Source of the DNA: Botryotinia globosa
Taxonomy: Eukaryota > Ascomycota > Leotiomycetes > Helotiales > Sclerotiniaceae
Reading direction: 5' to 3'
DNA: 64,000 nt
Assembly: GCA_014898425.1 (NCBI GenBank)
Contig: RCSZ01000004.1
Span: 2,046,001-2,110,000, forward strand
Position 1 is the stretch's first letter. Every line of letters starts with the position of its first letter. A model generated the notes under the pieces. The model ran no database searches and was not told where the DNA came from. It saw nothing but the letters and a program-made list of their open reading frames with translations. Both the position numbers and the translations under genes were made by a program. Shown here in pieces: positions 11,914 to 21,895 of this stretch.

Positions 11914-12258
11914 ATGCAGATCTCACCACCCCGCAACGCCCACGCCTTCTCCAATAAGCGAATGCTCAACTCGACTCCTTATCCGAAGTACGCCTCTTCT
12001 CGTCCACGACAAGCGTCTTCGTCCTCATCTCTTCGTATTCCTATGGCTGTCTCAAACCGCAACGCACGAGAACGAGCTCCCGTTCGTCATGTTCAACAAC
12101 CAGAATCGGAAGTTAGTATCATTGTCACGACGTGGGATGATGAGGGGAAGTGCTGGTATCCAGTCGAGGCTTATGGTCCCATCGGAGAACACTTGAATAA
12201 ATTTATTGAGGCCAGAAGAAGGGCCAAGCAGATGAGTGAGAGGAGAGACTCGGAGTAA
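11914..12258 (+). CDS. Small hypothetical protein (114 aa)
   Basis: Single-exon frame with a good start context (CATCACCATGC) and a TATA-like box upstream. The N-terminal 55 residues are Ser/Arg/Pro-rich and probably disordered. From about residue 66 the chain looks folded: SEVSIIVTTWDDEGKCWYP, then EAYGPIGEHLNKFIEARRRA, then a charged C-terminus. No signal peptide, membrane segment or known domain is visible. It stands divergent to the run of four minus-strand unknown genes that starts at 13571 and may belong with them, though no shared motif is seen. Probably a lineage-restricted gene. Confidence 0.6.
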   Translation: MQISPPRNAHAFSNKRMLNSTPYPKYASSRPRQASSSSSLRIPMAVSNRNARERAPVRHVQQPESEVSIIVTTWDDEGKCWYPVEAYGPIGEHLNKFIEARRRAKQMSERRDSE

Positions 12259-12789
12259 ATCAGGAGGGTGGATCTTCATACCAAGTGTTGGAAAAGAGGA
12301 TGGAGTTTCTGTGCATGTTTTTTTCCATCCCTTGGGTGTCTCTTTGGAGTTTTATGACATGATGATGATGATTTTCTTTTGGGGTAATAGGCTTCAGGGG
12401 TTCCGATAAAAGATTGCGTCAAAATGGTAGATGGCACACGCAATATGGTTTGTCACGAGGCAACAAGGACAACTGAACTGAACGGATATGGGAATAATAG
12501 AAGGGGCATGGGAGTTCGATTGGAGCATTCTATACTACAGTAGCTAGTAATTCCATCTTCTAAATGGGTCGCAAGACTCGGTGCCTTCTGGCGCTCCTTG
12601 ATTTGCTTGCTTGTTTGAATGATTACACTGAAGCATCTCTTTGTTTCACTCCTATCGTGGGTGTTCTAGGCATCGCCAAGATGCAGTCGCTCTCGCCCAT
12701 GCATCCAACAATCCACAACATAATGACTCCGCTGTCACGTCCCACCAGTCCGGTCAGCCTGTTCCTTAGCAAAGGAGAATAGATTGCCT

Positions 12790-12818
12790 GCGGGACGAAG
12801 CGTCATGCTTCGTCCCGC
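12790..12818. repeat. Perfect 12-bp hairpin
   Basis: GCGGGACGAAGC, a 5-nt loop GTCAT, then GCTTCGTCCCGC. It is GC-rich in an otherwise average region and lies between the 3' ends of two convergent genes. It could be the relic of a short inverted-repeat element or a strong RNA hairpin. Confidence 0.8.
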
Positions 12819-12843
12819 CCTTGGAATAATTTTCCTTGGGCTA

Positions 12844-12859
12844 GAGACTCGAGAGTCTC
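12844..12859. repeat. Second small hairpin
   Basis: GAGACT, loop CGAG, AGTCTC, 25 bp after the 12-bp hairpin. The two together make a 70-bp structured patch. Confidence 0.55.
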
Positions 12860-13570
12860 CACCCGGGCTGAAAATGAAAATGACAGCTATCTCCACTACT
12901 CGGCATTCACATGCAATGCACGCTGAAGTTTTCTTCTGGCGCGCTTCGATAGATGGATCTGGAATTTTTGAGAGATTTTTTTCCATCACGCTGGTGGTCG
13001 AGTCTTGGTGGGGATTAAGGGGTTTCATGGCGATGTATCATGTGTATGGCATTTATACTTTATGCAGTGTGAGTTTTTGGTGGTGGGAAAACGGGTAGGT
13101 TTAACGTGTGGGCGGTGAGTGTCTTTTGTATCATCGTGAAGTATTTTGCTATTCGATAATTATCCGGCTTTTATCCATTCCAGTATCACTTATCTCAGGC
13201 ACAAAAAGGGGACGAAAGATACGTCCAAGTAGCCAATAGCAGCCGAGATCACTACCCGCGTTACCCCGCCATGAGTGGCTGGGAGCAACAGCCTCATCTC
13301 GCGCTGCAATGACATTCTATATTGCATTCGTTCATGATAGCTCAGGACGAAAGCTATATGGATAAAGGGAAATCATATATCACATCAGGAGTTCGGATCT
13401 TCATTGTTTACAAAAATTGGTATTTGTAAAACCTAGCTCCCTGGAATATCTGCAAAGTAAAGTAACTGCATGGCATGCCATTGTCCAGGCTACGTGCACT
13501 CCGTGTCAAGCCAAACTACCACCACCTGAAAGCGTTGCCAGCACATTTTCCAGCGAAAACTGATGGCTGA

Positions 13571-14989
13571 TCATGCAAGGAGCCATCCATCTTCTTCAAT
13601 CTCATCCTCATCCTCATCATAATCCATGACCTTAACCCAGTCATCTTCAGCTTCATCGTCCATGTTCTCGGCATCGTCCTCAGCCTCTGTCACAAACTCA
13701 ATCTTGTATTCATCCATAGACGCTGTGTACCTTGATACCTTGGTGGTAGTCTCACCATCAGTGTTTTTCGTATTGATACCCATCGCGTTGATAGGAATGC
13801 TGGAAGTCTGGGGAGAGCTGGCAGAGAGTTGAACCTTTATATCTTGGGATTGGACGGCGCTTTCGAAAGCTTGTTCTGCAGATTGAACAACTTCTTGAAT
13901 CGCCTCTGTAGCAATCTCTTTGTTGTCGTGCTTGTCCATCTCCAAGATGTCCTCAACAGAACCATCGACCGAAGAAGCAATCACAGTCTTTGTACTTCTT
14001 TCTCTTGCAGGTTCACCTCTCTCCGCATTCTCTGCATGAGATCTGTCGGCAAGTCTCTGTAGAAGAGCTTTCTTGACCCTAGCCCTGACAGCTTGACTCT
14101 CCGCAATGACTTTTGTGGCTGCTGCTCTAGCAATCTGACTATGTTTGATTGCTGCTGTCGCTCTTTCTCTTGTCAATTCGAATGCGGCTTGGTGCTCACT
14201 GAGTGCTGGGGTGGGTGTGCTGGACAAGACATGGGATAGTTGGTCTTCCTTGTTGGTCTTAACCTCAGAAATTTCTGGGTCGGGATCTTTTCTGCGGACG
14301 ATATGATGTTCTGGTAATTTGAATTCTGAACCACATCTACCACTTTTTCTTTCATAATGGCGATCCTTTGTTGATTTCGGCGCCATGGCGACCTGAAGTG
14401 CTTTCTCCTGATGCTTCTTGCCTGATCTCTTTGAAGGAGCTGCACCGGAAATGCAAGGAGAACTGGCTGATTGCATGTTTATCTCTTGTTGTTCCGTCTC
14501 ATGTGGTCCTAGCTCGTGATTGACTCGTGGTCTTCTTCGGTGAAGTGCCCTCTGTTCAGCTTGAGAATATAATCCAATAAGTGACGAGACATCAGAGTGG
14601 AGGATGCTCTTCAGAGTAGAGGTTTCGTTACTGTCCTTTCTTGAATATCTAATTCTCTCTTCCATTTCTTTCATTCCGTTGGTGGTGCTCATCTTTGAAT
14701 AACTGCGAGTCTCATCAAAGGGTGGACTGACCATATCATCCTTGTTGCGTCCAGATGAATTGTCCTGGGACTTGAACGATTGGTTCTGATTCATCTCCAT
14801 GGCCTTACGACCTTGATGTTCTTGTTCCATCTTCCTGGCATTGTGGTTTTCTTTGGATAATAATCTCATAATGTCCATATTTGTCTTACCAGAGTGCTTA
14901 TTCGATGGTAGTGGTGACTCTGTGTCGCCTTTAGTTATAGTCAAGTTGAATGATGAAGTAGTTGCCATGATGAAGTTGACTTTCGGCAT
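13571..14989 (-). CDS. Hypothetical acidic-tail protein (472 aa)
   Basis: Intronless frame of 472 codons. The first ATG gives MPKVNFIMATTSSF. The second ATG, seven codons in, has the better context (ATCATGG), so the protein may start MATTSSF. Residues 1-270 are polar, charged and low-complexity, with basic patches (around 185, KRSGKKHQEK). About 275-325 is an Ala/Arg-rich predicted coiled coil (ELTRERATAAIKHSQIARAA). The tail is very acidic and carries DDWVKVMDYDEDED and EEDGWLL. A similar W-acidic-GW ending closes the gene at 17653. No known domain, signal or membrane segment. First of four co-oriented unknown genes. Nuclear or scaffold roles are only guesses. Confidence 0.75.
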   Translation of the reverse strand: MPKVNFIMATTSSFNLTITKGDTESPLPSNKHSGKTNMDIMRLLSKENHNARKMEQEHQGRKAMEMNQNQSFKSQDNSSGRNKDDMVSPPFDETRSYSKMSTTNGMKEMEERIRYSRKDSNETSTLKSILHSDVSSLIGLYSQAEQRALHRRRPRVNHELGPHETEQQEINMQSASSPCISGAAPSKRSGKKHQEKALQVAMAPKSTKDRHYERKSGRCGSEFKLPEHHIVRRKDPDPEISEVKTNKEDQLSHVLSSTPTPALSEHQAAFELTRERATAAIKHSQIARAAATKVIAESQAVRARVKKALLQRLADRSHAENAERGEPARERSTKTVIASSVDGSVEDILEMDKHDNKEIATEAIQEVVQSAEQAFESAVQSQDIKVQLSASSPQTSSIPINAMGINTKNTDGETTTKVSRYTASMDEYKIEFVTEAEDDAENMDDEAEDDWVKVMDYDEDEDEIEEDGWLLA

Positions 14990-15989
14990 TTGGATGTTCG
15001 AGTTGTGTGTTTGTTTCTTAGATATGAAGGAAGGTGGACAGTCTCGAGTTGTAGGATAGCTTTATGGTCATTCCGGGAGATTTGGGCTGTACAAAGATGC
15101 CGTATGTGATCGAGCTAGCGTGTAGTTTGGAGTGAATATTAGCACGTGTTCCTACCAATAGAAATCAGGTAGGTATGGTAGAATTCATTAAAAGAGAATT
15201 CAATGTGCTGCGCCCATACGTGGTGGTATTGTAGAAGACTCCTTCTTTGATAATATCTCTACAGCTATTTGTTTGGGAATAGTTCATGGTGACTGATTAT
15301 AATACATGTTAGCGGGATGTGATACGGCTGCTTTGCAAATTACATCGTATCCGTAGTAAGATATACCTAATAATACTAGTGAGTTTAATTCATATGAATT
15401 TAGATTGGGAGTATCCTATGTGGCTATTGCTCAGTTCTGTTCTGCTAGTGACTTATAGAGCTCAGCTCCATCGATTGGTACCACAGTTCTTAGTATCAAA
15501 CACCACACGCCAACGGTTCTTTTTTGTCCTGGGAGTCACAATTTTGAACTCTATGGTATCAATAGATCACTTGCAGTTAAATGTGAGAACAACATTCCGA
15601 AATTCAAACAAAGCATTTGTAATCGTCTTGGCTTCTGGCCTCCCTCACATCTATTGCTCGCACGCTTTTTGTCTAGCTAAAGTTGCATGAATGATAGGTG
15701 ATGCATAGAATTATGGAAACAAGTTGTAACAGAAGACACATCCACATTTTAATCATGCACAGATACATTCACGCTATAATTACGTACAATTTTGATTTTT
15801 AATATGTCTATTGTGAATTATTGTAAAGTAGACATCATCTCCGATGACTTTGAGCACAGTCGAAGAAGCTATGAGATCACCGCTACCACTACAATATTTT
15901 CATTCGATATATCATGAAATGATATTTGACGCTGAAGGAAACAGTTCCTGGTAATATCTCAGCCCGGCAGTTGGAACCTAAGCTAGAAC
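14990..15989. other. Intergenic, no supported gene
   Basis: This holds the 5' flank of the 13571 gene and the 3' flank of the 15990 gene. A 123-codon plus-strand frame (15319-15690) has no supporting features. I see no repeat or RNA gene. Confidence 0.35.
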
Positions 15990-16652
15990 TCAAACATCGT
16001 CGTCGTCCTGGCTCTCAACCTTAACAGCCTCTTCGTCGATAGCGCCACCATCTATCTTCAACATGATATGGTAATAGGCTTCAGAGTTCTCGAAATCATG
16101 ATTTGGGTCGGAAATCCCGGAATTTCCCATGAGAATCTGAGTGGCATCTTCCGCGATAACACCTTTCTCAGCGTTGTCCTCCATGTTAACATCCAACGAG
16201 AGAAGATCTACCTGAACGGAGTCTCTCTCGCTGAAATTTTCACTAGTGATGTTTTGTTCGGTGACCTCATCCGAAACAACATCTTCGAAATCGGTTTCCT
16301 TGGCGACTTCCTCGTGTATAGTACACTTCTGGACGAGATCTTCATGGGAGACTTCAATGGCGACTTCTTCGACTACATCTCCTGTGGAATCGCTCCAAAC
16401 GCGTTCCTTCTCAGCGACGATACTAGCGGCAAATTGTGCAGTGGTTTCAGGGTTTTTAGTCGCATCGGTGGAAGTTATGTGGCGCTGTAGTATGTCTTGA
16501 GCCGCATTATTCCATGCAAGTTCGATATTCTCGATTTCAGATGCTGCTCCTTGAAGTAAGGATTGGGACGCCTGGATTTCATCTTCTGAATCGCCAAGTG
16601 CTTCTATTGGCATCTGCGAGAGCAAAAGCCTGAGTCTTTTGGAAGGAGACAT
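15990..16652 (-). CDS. Hypothetical acidic protein (220 aa)
   Basis: The frame is open to 16880, but I choose the ATG at 16652 (MSPSKRLRLL). The upstream extension has a different composition and the chosen start begins a basic, serine-containing leader typical of this gene run. Residues 20-60 look helical (ASQSLLQGAASEIENIELAW). The rest is strongly acidic (many Glu/Asp and Val), ending QDDDDV. No domain is recognised. It resembles its neighbour at 13571 in overall design (basic N-terminus, helical middle, acidic tail) but I see no clear alignment. The longer 296-codon form cannot be excluded. Confidence 0.65.
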   Translation of the reverse strand: MSPSKRLRLLLSQMPIEALGDSEDEIQASQSLLQGAASEIENIELAWNNAAQDILQRHITSTDATKNPETTAQFAASIVAEKERVWSDSTGDVVEEVAIEVSHEDLVQKCTIHEEVAKETDFEDVVSDEVTEQNITSENFSERDSVQVDLLSLDVNMEDNAEKGVIAEDATQILMGNSGISDPNHDFENSEAYYHIMLKIDGGAIDEEAVKVESQDDDDV

Positions 16653-17652
16653 GATATTGTTTTGTATTGTTGTGAAGAAAACGTCTTGACTATGAAGTGT
16701 TGTGATGATCTTTGAAGTGTTGTAATTGTTGGCGAGTCGGAGGCTATTGTGTAATAAGTCATGCAAGAAAGTGTTCGAGTTTTTTGCAAACTGAGAAGGG
16801 AACTTTGTAGTAAAATAAGTACTTTGAGCCCCGCAAGCTACAGCAGCTTGTCTAGCGAGCGAGAACAGGCAAATTTGCAACTAAAACTACCTAGGTACCT
16901 AGTGTGGCTTAGCTCAGCTGTTACCCATGTCATATTCAATAGAGGGACTGGGCAGTTCACTAACCTCAATTCACAACTCTAACAACAAGTTGGGGCTTTT
17001 GACTGTTAATTGATTGAAATTCTATAAAATTTCTATGTGAATTAGGTTTTCTTTGATATAAATCACAACGAACTATCTGGACAGTTTTGAAGCTTATATA
17101 CTTTCAAAAAGAAGGGAGTGAATGACTACTGTACCTCCTGAGATCCCCATGACTATACGAACACTAATAGTCGCCTCTTCAAGAGGCCGACTCAGCCGTT
17201 TATGAGAGCCGACTATTAATTGAATCTTCGAGTATCCATGTGCTAGTTCATTGATCTGTCATGCATGTAGAGAACTGAGAGTCAACAGAAGGACTTAGCA
17301 CCTGTACATACTTAAGTGAATATTACCATTCAGGAAATGTGAATTCATCTTTCTTTCATTTCTTTGAATTTTAAGCTGTGTTCCAATCAATCACTTCTCA
17401 TCTAGCTTACAATCTTCCATCTCAACACATCGAGCGTCACAGAAATGAATAGTTATATATCTACCCTGCTTGTAACAGGTATTTCATGAAGTTCATTTGC
17501 TAATTAATATGCCATGTGTCTAACTGTACAGAAAAGCTTTACCAATTTGTCAAGCATGACTCTCAGTATATGATTTCTACATCTCAGGGTCGTGTGGCAA
17601 ATACAACCCAGAAAGACAAACAGGAACTTCAGTTATAAGCGAGATCTAGTAA
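16653..17652. other. Intergenic, no supported gene
   Basis: Promoter side of the 15990 gene and downstream side of the 17653 gene. Overlapping small frames on both strands have no support. Confidence 0.35.
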
Positions 17653-18526
17653 TCATCTTGATTCCCTTTCAACTAAGACCCAACCCTCTTCTTGAATGTC
17701 CTTGACCATGACCCAGTCGCGATCCAGCTCCTCACTTAAGACTCTAGTAACAGCCTTCTCAATTCGTCTTCTCTTCTCGGGCAACTCGGCATCATGGTCC
17801 TCCGCTGGAATGCTTCCAAGAGTACTGCTTTGGGGAATCGGGCCTCGAGCGCCACTCTGACCACCTGTACTGCTGGCACCGACCAGAACATTACCGGGCG
17901 AATATCTAGGGGGTCTGCGTGCGAGCTGGAGTTGATTGTTATAAACCTTGTTAAGGCTCATCAAGACATCCTATAGCATTCACATTAATATATATCACTG
18001 AATCTCAAGGCTAGATAATACATACAACTTGTTCCGTTACCTGAACGCCACATTCGTTCAATTCGTCTCTGACCTGCGCCTGCTCATTAAAGTATTGTGC
18101 AAAGACTTCTGACTAGAATGATGAGATTAGCTTCTAAGCTCTCTACTATCTGAGGCAAAGATCTTACGTATGCAGGATCGGGATCAGATCCGCTGAAACT
18201 TTCACCAGGAACTAGAATGAAACCACATTAGTAACCTTCGCTTTACTCCTCAAAATCAATGCTAGCTAGCACTTACAAAAATAATTCGAGATAGATTTAT
18301 CCCAGCAGTACAAAAAATAATTGCTGTGGACTGTATCTCCATAGTATTCGATACACTTTGCTTTGTATCTATCCGTGACAGCCTTTTGGGCCTGGCCCGA
18401 TGTGGTGTGCCGAGCAAGTCTGGGAATAGCCTCCTCCCAGAACATTGAAGAATGATAAGAATCGCTTCTACTGGGATGCTTGTTTTCAAGCTGGATAAAA
18501 AGAGGTGTGAATTCGGGGAGATCCAT
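17653..18526 (-). CDS. Hypothetical protein with DPDP motif (227 aa, 4 exons)
   Basis: Exons by splice sites and phase: 18526-18277, 18211-18168, 18112-18041, 17970-17653, together 684 nt with no stop. Donors are GTAAGT, GTAAGA and GTAACG; acceptors are CTAG, CTAG and ATAG. The protein starts MDLPEFTPLFIQLENKHP. It has an aromatic-rich middle ending FPGESFSGSDPDPAY at an exon border, then a helical exon (EVFAQYFNEQAQVRDEL), then LNKVYNNQLQLARRPPR, a Gly/Ser-rich linker, a basic patch (PEKRRRIEKA) and a tail DWVMVKDIQEEGWVLVE. The paralogue at 19701 shares DPDPxY at an exon end and LNxxYxxxLxLARR. No known domain. Confidence 0.72.
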
Positions 18527-19700
18527 TGTGATATATCGATGTATTGGTGTTTTCGTAGTGGTCTCTTAAATTCGGAAAAAGTATCAGGAGAATTACTAAT
18601 AAGAGTTCTGATTTAAGTTTGGATGCGTAGTAGAGGTGCCGGATGTATTATAGAACTTGGTGAAGATTGCGAGGAAGATACTAAAGAAGTGTTTATGTTA
18701 GAGAAAGGTAGTTCTGGAACTTGATATAACTATTATTCTACGCAGTACAGTCCGGGTGTAAACTAGTGCCATCCCAGAAACTCGGTTTTTGAATGATTCA
18801 AAAAGTATTGATGCTGTACGATTCTATTCAAAGTTTCAGATTGTATTTTGAGAATGGGGAGGCTACTGGTTATTGGCATCATTATTAATATTCTATTGGC
18901 TTGGTGTATTGTACGGCTGTAGGAGTTTCAGTTTTGTATATTGTTGGAAGATTCACTAGGTATTTCCATAATTTTTGTGGTGCATACATTGATGTTGCCC
19001 CATTCTGCGATATCGTAAATTTGACGAGATGAAATTAAGGGGAGAGAAATCAACGAGAAGAACCACCGCAAAGTATCATATTGCCCAGAAATTAAAAACG
19101 TAGTTTTTCCTTTATATTTATTTTATAAATGTATTTTGACTGGAGGAAAAATTACCATATGAAATCATAACAAGAAATGAAATAGTCCGGATTGGCAGAC
19201 TGGACAAACGCCAGATCTCATGCCTATTTATGTTCATCGGCATGTGGATTGTATGAGATGCAATATGAAGATCTTGGATAGTTGAAACAATATGGACATG
19301 GCATTATAAGAAGATTACGTTACCACAATGTAGAAAACTTATTTGCTTGAAATGGGTAGTCATGAAATCAACAATTCATGAGAATTGGTAAAACAGGAAA
19401 CGGTATAATCACAATATCACCTATTTATCACTTTTGACAAGATGATTGATAGGATTAAATATCATCTGCCTTCAAAGAAACAGTTGTTCCGTCTGGCATC
19501 CGTATTCACGAGGATACAGAAATGTGTGAAGTGGAATATTATATTCTGTTTTGGGTAAATATCGAGATATAAACCCAAAGCATCAACTAAACATCTATTA
19601 TAAACCAAACGCGCAACCAACAACCGCCAACCAGATTAACTAGATAGTAATGTTCTCTCCCATGAGCTACTCATCCCCCATTCTCCTCAAAAACCTATCA
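18527..19700. other. Intergenic, no supported gene
   Basis: Moderately AT-rich spacer between the two paralogues. No long frame with support. A pyrimidine-rich stretch near 19650-19800 belongs to the complementary strand of the acidic tail of the next gene. Confidence 0.35.
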
Positions 19701-20649
19701 CTACATATCCCAATCATCACCCTCCCATTCAAAATCCTCATCATCGGCATCTTCCATCTCCAAAACTACAAATTCCTCGTCTTCACCATGCTCCATCATC
19801 TCTTCTCTCTCTTCTTCTGCCTCGATCTCTTTGATTCTCTTCTCGGCTTCTTCAGCCTCCTTCGCCTTCTTAGCCTTGATAGCGCGAATACGGTCAGAGA
19901 AGCTCTCGGTACTAACCTCTAATCTGCGTGCTAACATGAGTTTTTTGCTGTAAGTTTCATTTAGGAAGATCTTTGAATTGTCAGCAATTTCATCTGGTAT
20001 GAGGTATTATTAAGAATGCATGTGTGGGCCGAAATGACTTACAAGGGCACTAGTATCATCCTCTCCTTGTTCTGCCTTTTCATTGATTAATTTTCTGACA
20101 GCGGTGCAGTACTTTCTTCGGATTTGTGTCTATCATATATTAGCTTTATCCTATTTCCACATGCTCTCATCCGAAAAGCACTCACATAGATTGGATCTGG
20201 ATCTACACCAGGAAATTTCACATCCTCCCAGAGACGTTTGACAAGCATGTCTTGACTTCTCCACTTGATATATGCCTCTCCAACGTTTGGGTGACGAATT
20301 CTATTGATTGCCTCGAGACTAGCGAGCATTTGTTGCCATGTACCTGAGTTTGCTTGGGAGAGAACTATGGAAGAAGGAGCGTGATTAATTGCGTGGCTCT
20401 GTTATGTTGAAATCAGCTTGTAAGTCTGTATAAAATGGGTAGAAAAAGATTTCGAAATCAACGGCGGATGATTGTTCTGGAATGGGAATAAAGGGATGGG
20501 TGGATACGAACAGCAATCCAGGAGATCTGATCTTTGTACTCGAGTTGTGGAGGTGCATCTAGACCTTCATAGGGATCCAAAGGAGGAAGTTTCTTGTTGG
20601 AGTTAATGCTTTGTGATATTTCACTCAAGGCGCGTGCTGCTTGATTCAT
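19701..20649 (-). CDS. Hypothetical DPDP-motif protein, paralogue (about 235 aa, 4 exons)
   Basis: Exons: 20649-20512, 20398-20186, 20129-20043, 19970-19701 (708 nt, open). The first donor, GTTCGT, is weak. For the third intron I use the acceptor TTCAAAG at 19971 after a CTGAC branch site, because it keeps phase. The nearer ACCAG acceptor at 19994 would break the frame unless a weak donor (GTGCCC) were used. The protein contains GTWQQMLASLEAINRI, KFPGVDPDPIY at an exon end, LNETYSKKLMLARRLEV, a long Lys/Glu/Ala coiled coil (IRAIKAKKAKEAEEAEKRIK) and an acidic end (FEWEGDDWDM). It aligns with the 17653 product around the DPDP and LARR motifs. Function unknown. Confidence 0.68.
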
Positions 20650-21407
20650 GATCGATGATTTGTTCTTTGTGTTTTGTGATGTGGTTCTTGGTTCTGATCC
20701 TGAATGGAGTATGAAATAAGTGTTTTGTGTTGTTTTTGTCCGAAGCTGTGTTCTTTTATGATGCTTAAAACTTTGCTCTGAGTTACTTGAAGGAAGAAGC
20801 CAACGATTACAGAATCAACATTAAGGTCTTAATAAAGAGGGATACAAGAGCTTTATACATAAATTGTGTGTTGGTACGGCAAAAGAAAAGTTTCAATACA
20901 TGATTATCCGTACCATTCAAAGAAGGAAACTTATTAGTGAGATGATTGTCTTTGGTATGGTTGAATTAGTTGTATTCCAGCGATTCACCATCATTGTGGG
21001 AATAATCTGTCGTATTGTATCACGACTATCATCTGTTTCTGACAATCCATTGAATCATGATATGCGCATATTGTCTTGAACGGAGATATCATTAATCATA
21101 ATGCAAACCTGCTCCTGATTTTGACATCGCTTGTAAACCGCCTCAAGTATAGGCATAATAGCGTTGAACCCACCGCCGAAAATCCAAAAGAGGGTAGACG
21201 GAAAACAATTTTGATACGTATTCCCAAATGTGTTCTGCTGGTCTTCAACAAATTATATATAAAGCGTGATATATATATCTCGTACAAACGGGCACTGCAG
21301 TATGCTTTCCAAGTATTCTATGAGATAGGACACTCTCCTAAAAGCGAATTATCATTACTAATCTTAGGAAAAATATCGCCGGCCATGTTTAAAATCTTCA
21401 TATTATA
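20650..21407. other. Intergenic, no supported gene
   Basis: 5' flank of the 19701 gene. A 121-codon plus frame (21076-21441) runs into the MITE end and shows no family features. Confidence 0.35.
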
Positions 21408-21882
21408 CAGTACTAGGGCACAGATAGTTGTCGGACGCTAAAATCACACCAAAAACAATCATTTGGTTCTATTTATATAAATAAAAAAGAAATATTTAAA
21501 ACTGTTAAAATTAATTAAAATTTTGATTATGTTTTTATTATATAATAAAAACTTAGAATTAATAATTTTTATAATTCTAAAATCTTAGAATATTATTATT
21601 TATAAGATTGAAATTGAATTCAAAAAAAAGTTCTTGATTTTCGCTTATTTTACTAGTAAATTTCGATACCTTTAATTTATATCAACTTTCTATATAGATT
21701 TCATAATCAAAAAAAATCCTAAAAATAAATCATATTTTTATTATTAAATTTTAATTGAAAATAAATAGAAAAATGAAAAATATATTTAATTAAATCTATA
21801 TTATTATCAAAAAATATATAGATAATCTATATAAGTTTTGGTGTGATTTTAGCATCCGATAACTATCTGTGCCCGGTTACTG
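21408..21882. mobile_element. Tc1/mariner-type MITE (475 bp)
   Basis: 47-bp terminal inverted repeats beginning CAGTA (left CAGTACTAGGGCACAGATAG, right end reverse complement CAGTAACCGGGCACAGATAG) match at about 42 of 47 positions. TA flanks both ends (21406-21407, 21883-21884). CAGT ends plus TA duplication are typical of Tc1/mariner/pogo elements. The interior is AT-rich and non-coding. It lies 13 bp beyond the stop codon of the GH78 pseudogene. Confidence 0.8.
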
Positions 21883-21895
21883 TACCTCCTACACT

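Larger units (their letters stand above)
12259..13570. other. Intergenic between convergent genes
   Basis: No frame here has coding support: those at 12564-12782, 12735-13028 and 12784-13098 overlap each other on opposite strands around hairpins. The 3' ends of the 11914 and 13571 genes face each other across it. Confidence 0.4.

Noticed and set aside
12564..13098. Overlapping frames on both strands around the hairpins
   Set aside because: Long frames on both strands arise from the GC-rich palindromic patch; neither has coding support.
15319..15690. 123-codon plus frame as a gene
   Set aside because: No good start, no domain, composition of intergenic DNA, no splice partners.
16068..16500. 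Plus-strand frames of 140 and 84 codons
   Set aside because: They are complementary shadows of the acidic minus-strand gene at 15990-16652.
21076..21441. 121-codon plus frame
   Set aside because: It runs into the MITE terminal repeat and shows no family features.
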